A stretch of 9,499 nucleotides of DNA. Origin: Candidatus Methanomethylophilaceae archaeon (GTDB taxonomy: Archaea > Thermoplasmatota > Thermoplasmata > Methanomassiliicoccales > Methanomethylophilaceae). Shown one piece after another: positions 6,019 to 9,499 of this stretch (positions are counted from its first letter, which is position 1; every line of letters begins with the position of its first letter). The translations under genes were made by a program, and so were the position numbers. Below the pieces are notes generated by a model. It had not been told where the DNA came from and searched no databases. It was given only the letters and a program-made list of their open reading frames with translations. The stretch spans positions 1 to 9,499 of the forward strand of contig DUKW01000055.1 of NCBI GenBank assembly GCA_013329105.1. The letters run 5' to 3'.

Positions 6019-7938
6019 ATGACCGCCGTAAGGCTGGGAAAAAATCATCTACGCTGGTGCGACATCTGCAATCTACCTCTGCTTGTGAGAGGGGACTGCC
6101 CAGTTTGTCAAAATAGAACAAGAGAGGCTACAGTAACACCGCCAGGAGATGTCCGCCCTGCCTTCGAATACGACGTGACGTTGATAAAAAAGGTTGTCGA
6201 TGAACAATTCGGTCCGGGTTCGGGTGACGCCCTTATACCAGAAGAGAGAATAGTTCTTCTAAACAAGACCCCGGCTCTCGACAGGATGGATGAGGTGATC
6301 GTTGACGGTCATGTGCTGGGTGCCCTTCGTTATGACCTCGGTAGAGGCTACGTTTTCATAAATCGCCTTTATGGTGCAAAAAGAATCGCTACCGCTGCCA
6401 GCAAAGGTTTTGTTGTGTGCGATCCTGGTGCAGTCCCTTTCATAAAAGAGGGAAAAAATCTCATGGTACCGGGTGTTCTGAGCGCATCTCCATCCGTAAA
6501 AAAAGGAGATGAGGTGATCGTCTTGGCTGATGGGGAAGCGATCGCCACAGGATTAGCCAGGATGGAGAGCGAGGAAATGGCATCAGCCAAAAGAGGTGTG
6601 GCTGTCAAGACAAAATGGACCAAGGACGTTAACTTTGAAATCCCTGATGCCTCTCCTGCTTGGGACGATGTTCTGAGGGCCAATGCCGAAGTTATCAACA
6701 AACGGGTGGAGGAAGCTGTCTCCTTCATCCATGAGACGATAAGAAAACATGATCTCCCCGCTATTGTCTCGTTCTCAGGAGGAAAGGACAGCTTAGCTAC
6801 CTTATTACTCACAATCGATGCTGGGTTAAGTTTACCTATATTGTTCGTCGACACGGGTCTTGAATTCTGTGAAACCGTGAAACATGTGAAGGATGTAGCG
6901 GAACGCCATTCCTTAGAGTTAATGATCGAATCTGCACCAACCGATGCCTTTTTCGGCAACCTGCCTCGCTTTGGGCCACCCGCAAAGGATTATCGTTGGT
7001 GCTGTAAAACGAATAAACTCGGACCGACTGTGAGCGCAATAAGAAAGAACTTCCCAAACGGTGTGCTTTCCTTCATAGGCCAACGCCGTTATGAGTCCGA
7101 GGCGAGAATGTCGAAACCTAGGATATGGCGCAACCCATGGACTCCCGGTCAGATCGGCGCCTCACCTATACAGGAATGGAGCGCTTTGCATGTTTGGATG
7201 TATTTATTCACTAAAGATGAAGATTTTAATCCATGGTACCGTCGCGGTCTTGATCGTATAGGATGCTTCCTGTGCCCAGCATCAGATATGGCCGAGCTGG
7301 AGATTGTCGCTAACAAGAGCCAGCAATATGAAAGATGGAACGAATATCTGAGACAATATCGAGACGAGCACGGGCTACCTCCAGAGTGGGAAAAATATGC
7401 CCTATGGCGGTGGAAGAAGGTACCTCCTTCAATAAAGGAAGAGTTAGAGTCCTTTACAGGCAAGGACCTTGGCTCCATGCGGCGCATACAGTGTTCCCAT
7501 GACAACGGAAGGCTGAAGTTGCATATGCAGAAGGGGGTCAGTCCCTGTGTACTCGGTTTCAGCATCGAAGGGTCCTTCTCCAGAGACGTCGATTTAGATA
7601 GGCTCTCAGGCCTGGCAAATATCATGGGCGAGGTGGAATATAACAAAGAAGATGGTTGGCTAACAGTCGATAACGTCACCGTCTTCGCTGAGGGCGTATT
7701 GATATCCAAGGGAGGCGACGAGAAGACCGTAAATCAAAAGGTCAAGAAGATGTACGAGTTGATACTCAGGTCAGAAGAGTGTGTAGGGTGTTCGCTATGC
7801 GTAGCACGTTGCCCTAATGGAAACCTTGAGCTGGATGGAGGACGCATAACACTCACGGGAAAATGCTCCCAATGCGGCAAATGTACCGACGGGCCCTGTC
7901 CTGCTACAAGTTTCCGAGACGATGTGTTCGAGATGTGA
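6019..7938 (+). CDS. PAPS/APS reductase-like PP-loop protein with zinc ribbon, PUA domain and 2x[4Fe-4S] ferredoxin tail
   Basis: A 639-residue composite protein of unresolved substrate. Domains in order: a zinc ribbon (C14-x2-C17, C27-x2-C30); a linker; a PUA-like RNA-binding domain around 115-185; and an ATP-pyrophosphatase domain with PP-loop SFSGGKDS (251-258) and VDTGLEF (277-283). This domain also has C328-C329 in WCCKTNK and C416-x2-C419 in GCFLCP, the pattern that binds a [4Fe-4S] cluster in assimilatory APS reductases. A middle domain of unknown function follows (about 485-580). The ferredoxin module comes last: C588-x2-C591-x2-C594-x3-C598P and C616-x2-C619-x2-C622-x4-C627P. It lacks the C-terminal ECG(L/I)H catalytic motif of sulfonucleotide reductases, so sulfate assimilation is doubtful. 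The PUA domain suggests an RNA substrate, for example ATP-activated, electron-requiring thiolation or reduction; that is inference. Databases often label relatives 'PAPS reductase/FAD synthetase'. It appears monocistronic and leaderless, and its stop is 2 nt from the stop of the convergent PHP gene. Confidence 0.88.
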   Translation: MTAVRLGKNHLRWCDICNLPLLVRGDCPVCQNRTREATVTPPGDVRPAFEYDVTLIKKVVDEQFGPGSGDALIPEERIVLLNKTPALDRMDEVIVDGHVLGALRYDLGRGYVFINRLYGAKRIATAASKGFVVCDPGAVPFIKEGKNLMVPGVLSASPSVKKGDEVIVLADGEAIATGLARMESEEMASAKRGVAVKTKWTKDVNFEIPDASPAWDDVLRANAEVINKRVEEAVSFIHETIRKHDLPAIVSFSGGKDSLATLLLTIDAGLSLPILFVDTGLEFCETVKHVKDVAERHSLELMIESAPTDAFFGNLPRFGPPAKDYRWCCKTNKLGPTVSAIRKNFPNGVLSFIGQRRYESEARMSKPRIWRNPWTPGQIGASPIQEWSALHVWMYLFTKDEDFNPWYRRGLDRIGCFLCPASDMAELEIVANKSQQYERWNEYLRQYRDEHGLPPEWEKYALWRWKKVPPSIKEELESFTGKDLGSMRRIQCSHDNGRLKLHMQKGVSPCVLGFSIEGSFSRDVDLDRLSGLANIMGEVEYNKEDGWLTVDNVTVFAEGVLISKGGDEKTVNQKVKKMYELILRSEECVGCSLCVARCPNGNLELDGGRITLTGKCSQCGKCTDGPCPATSFRDDVFEM

Positions 7939-7947
7939 TCTCACATC
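7932..7947. repeat. Palindrome joining two convergent stop codons
   Basis: GATGTGA (7932-7938) and TCACATC (7941-7947) are perfect complements around a 2-nt centre. Each arm carries one gene's TGA stop, and the two genes end with the same bases on opposite strands. It could act as a bidirectional end signal, but a 2-nt loop is strained and archaeal termination normally uses T-runs, which are absent here. Confidence 0.45.
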
Positions 7948-8597
7948 CGTAGAAATCCTCGGCCTATGTACTCCTTCACCGCCTTGAATGCATAGCGAAC
8001 CGACCCCATCGGACTGCGTGAATGACCTGAGACAGAGATTCTGCATTCCAAAACGGCTCTGATCACCTCATCAGCATCACAACATGTATCCGAGATAATG
8101 CTCAGAGCTGAGCCGAGTTGTCTAACGCTGTGAGCGTCGCTTCCTGCCGTTACGGGTTTGCCTAATCTATCAGCTAGAGCGGCCGCTGATTGGTTGCCCT
8201 TTTTATCTGAGCGCCCGTTCATCACTTCTATAGCATCAAAGTCCTTGCACACATTTACCTCGCCAAGACCAGACCATACACGGTAAGGATGGGCAGCTAC
8301 AGCGATACCACCTACAGCATGAATGGCGTCTATTGTCTCTTTGACCTCCAGACCGGGAGGCACCTCTTCACTTAGACCGTAAGCCAATATATGGCCCTTG
8401 GCTGATGAAATCTCCATCGCGGGTACTATGATAATACCGTAACCCATTTCGACCGCTTCGTAATAACCATTCATCGTGTTGTGGTCTGTAAATGCAATGC
8501 AGCCTATCCCCATTGCATCCGCAGCAGCTAGCAACTCCTCTATGCTGCTGGAACCGTCTGATGAATGGTCACTATGAACGTGTAAATCAGCTTTCAT
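7941..8597 (-). CDS. PHP-domain metal-dependent phosphoesterase
   Basis: A 218-residue stand-alone PHP protein, predicted to hydrolyse a phosphoester with a cluster of two or three divalent metals. The ligands are in place: HVH (His6, His8), Asp14, TDH (His39), Glu62, His69 in GHILAYG, AAHPYR (His103) and GSDAH (Asp154, His156). The size and layout resemble the TrpH/YciV-type PHP family, whose bacterial members include an RNase and a 3',5'-nucleoside bisphosphate phosphatase. The substrate here is unknown; a histidinol-phosphatase role is possible but not indicated by context. Its ATG overlaps the metG stop as ATGA (8594-8597), and GGTG in the metG tail serves as ribosome binding site. It is therefore very likely co-transcribed and translationally coupled with methionyl-tRNA synthetase. 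The start is fixed by that overlap and by MKADLHVHS, the usual N-terminus. Confidence 0.9.
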   Translation of the reverse strand: MKADLHVHSDHSSDGSSSIEELLAAADAMGIGCIAFTDHNTMNGYYEAVEMGYGIIIVPAMEISSAKGHILAYGLSEEVPPGLEVKETIDAIHAVGGIAVAAHPYRVWSGLGEVNVCKDFDAIEVMNGRSDKKGNQSAAALADRLGKPVTAGSDAHSVRQLGSALSIISDTCCDADEVIRAVLECRISVSGHSRSPMGSVRYAFKAVKEYIGRGFLRM

Positions 8598-9499
8598 CTC
8601 ACCTTTGCCCCATCGCTAATGCAACCATCGACCGTTATCACAACGCCATCAGCGTTCAGCACCATCATCGCTTCGCCGTCCCTGACGACCACCACCTTAT
8701 TGCCCTGATCGTCGGTGCTAACCCTCATATCCACCTTCTGGAATTCATTATAGCCGATCGCCTCTACTGGAGATCCAAGACCGCAATCCACCCTTGTTCC
8801 ATTAGGAAGATCGACAGATGGTGTTAGGAGCTTCACTGATCTCCCCCCGAGCCCTTCATCATCAGCGGCTAAAAGCATTCCGTATGATTTGATGCCACGC
8901 AACTTAGCTGGCTTGAGGTTGTATACCACTATAACCTTCTTCCCTATAAGCTCCTCTTTTGAATAGTGTGACCTCAGACCGGCAACAACTTGGCGCTCCT
9001 CTCCGTCCTCACTGAGCTTCAATTTGATCACATAAAGTTTATCGGCATCGGGATGCTCCCTCACATCGATGATTTTCCCCACGCGGAGGTCTAGGCGCCT
9101 GAAGTCACCAAAGGAAGCGACTCCGCTGGCATACTCTGCCTCTTCCGATACATCCACTTTGGTAAATACTGGCGAGGGCTCGGAAAGAGTTTTCTCAGAG
9201 AGTGGTCGGCGGTATGCTTCCCACCCAGCTTGCAACGGGCTTCCCTCCAAACCAAGGTAACCCCAAATCGTTTCTGAAGAAAAAGGAAGGAACGGATGTG
9301 AGAATAGCGCCAGAGCACGGACGATCTCTAGATTTGCATGCAATACCGAACCGCATGCCTCCCTATCCTCTTTCAAAAGCGCCCATGGTTTGACGGAGTC
9401 AAAATAACGGTTACCATAACGAGCGAGTTCCATCACCGCCTTCAGCGCTTTCTTGAAATCGCAGCTTGCCCGGAGGGCGCCGATCTCCTCTGCAGCTCG
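8594..9499 (-). CDS. metG: Methionyl-tRNA synthetase, C-terminal part (N-terminus beyond window edge)
   Basis: The frame is open from the right edge, giving the last 301 residues; the Rossmann catalytic domain with HIGH and KMSKS lies outside. An internal GTG at 9436 is not the start, because the preceding 21 codons read on as anticodon-binding domain sequence. The helical anticodon-binding domain includes MELARYGNRYFDSVKPW and continues to about residue 90. The C-terminal EMAPII/Trbp111-type OB fold (about 9112-8789) follows, with DFRRLDLRVGKI, EHPDADKLYVIKL, VVAGLRSHYS, NLKPAKLRGIKSYGMLLAA and PNGTRV; this appended domain adds tRNA affinity and often dimerises the enzyme. About 64 further residues follow the usual end of the OB fold. 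The downstream gene is the coupled PHP phosphoesterase. Confidence 0.96.
   Translation of the reverse strand, partial: RAAEEIGALRASCDFKKALKAVMELARYGNRYFDSVKPWALLKEDREACGSVLHANLEIVRALALFSHPFLPFSSETIWGYLGLEGSPLQAGWEAYRRPLSEKTLSEPSPVFTKVDVSEEAEYASGVASFGDFRRLDLRVGKIIDVREHPDADKLYVIKLKLSEDGEERQVVAGLRSHYSKEELIGKKVIVVYNLKPAKLRGIKSYGMLLAADDEGLGGRSVKLLTPSVDLPNGTRVDCGLGSPVEAIGYNEFQKVDMRVSTDDQGNKVVVVRDGEAMMVLNADGVVITVDGCISDGAKVR

Noticed and set aside
6369..6959. 196-codon minus-strand frame opposite the composite PP-loop gene
   Set aside because: Overlaps the PUA and PP-loop coding region, is low in complexity (Ser/Ala/Thr-rich) and has no start signals.
6019..7938. Assignment as a genuine PAPS/APS reductase for sulfate assimilation
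   Set aside because: The cluster cysteines are present, but the ECG(L/I)H catalytic motif is missing and the PUA and ferredoxin modules are foreign to that enzyme.
9434..9436. GTG at 9436 as the start of a separate 280-residue tRNA-binding protein
   Set aside because: The 21 preceding codons to the window edge continue the MetG anticodon-binding domain in frame.

Overview
The window looks archaeal. Riboflavin synthase is the archaeal RibC type, which resembles lumazine synthase. FAD synthetase is the stand-alone archaeal RibL type. Glucose/mannose-6-phosphate isomerisation is done by the small archaeal bifunctional SIS enzyme. Starts are preceded by TATA-like boxes rather than -35/-10 promoters, and two genes appear leaderless. 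The gene set, including a PUA/PP-loop/ferredoxin fusion of a kind I associate with methanogens, would suit a euryarchaeote, possibly Thermoplasmatota or Methanomassiliicoccales. That placement is an inference; no phylogenetic marker was compared.

Layout: (1) 1-912, minus strand: bifunctional phosphoglucose/phosphomannose isomerase, running off the left edge. (2) 913-1087: divergent control region with TATA boxes for both sides, a GGTAG/CTACC inverted repeat straddling the plus-strand TATA box, and a small hairpin at the ribB ribosome binding site. (3) 1088-3098, plus strand: a compact ribB-ribL-ribC-ribH operon. RibB and RibH make the lumazine, RibC makes riboflavin and RibL converts FMN to FAD. 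The GTP branch and riboflavin kinase are not in the window. (4) 3124-4323, minus strand: class I/II aminotransferase, convergent with ribH and divergent from truA. (5) 4430-5218, plus strand: truA, tRNA pseudouridine synthase. (6) 5219-6018: this apparent gap holds the decayed C-terminal 60% of an ACR3-type arsenite efflux permease on the minus strand. Its N-terminus is lost, a stop codon sits where the conserved transport cysteine would be, and a frameshift lies near the end. (7) 6019-7938, plus strand: a 639-residue composite protein (zinc ribbon, PUA, APS/PAPS-reductase-like PP-loop with its own four-Cys cluster site, and a two-cluster ferredoxin tail). (8) 7941-9499, minus strand: metG (3' part) followed by a PHP phosphoesterase in a two-gene unit joined by an ATGA overlap.

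Most of this is housekeeping metabolism: flavin cofactor synthesis, tRNA modification and charging, sugar phosphate and amino acid metabolism. The items of most interest are the composite redox/PP-loop protein of unknown substrate, the ACR3 relic next to its promoter, the control elements ahead of the flavin operon and the extra C-terminal segment on MetG. I did not see any convincing new multi-gene system.
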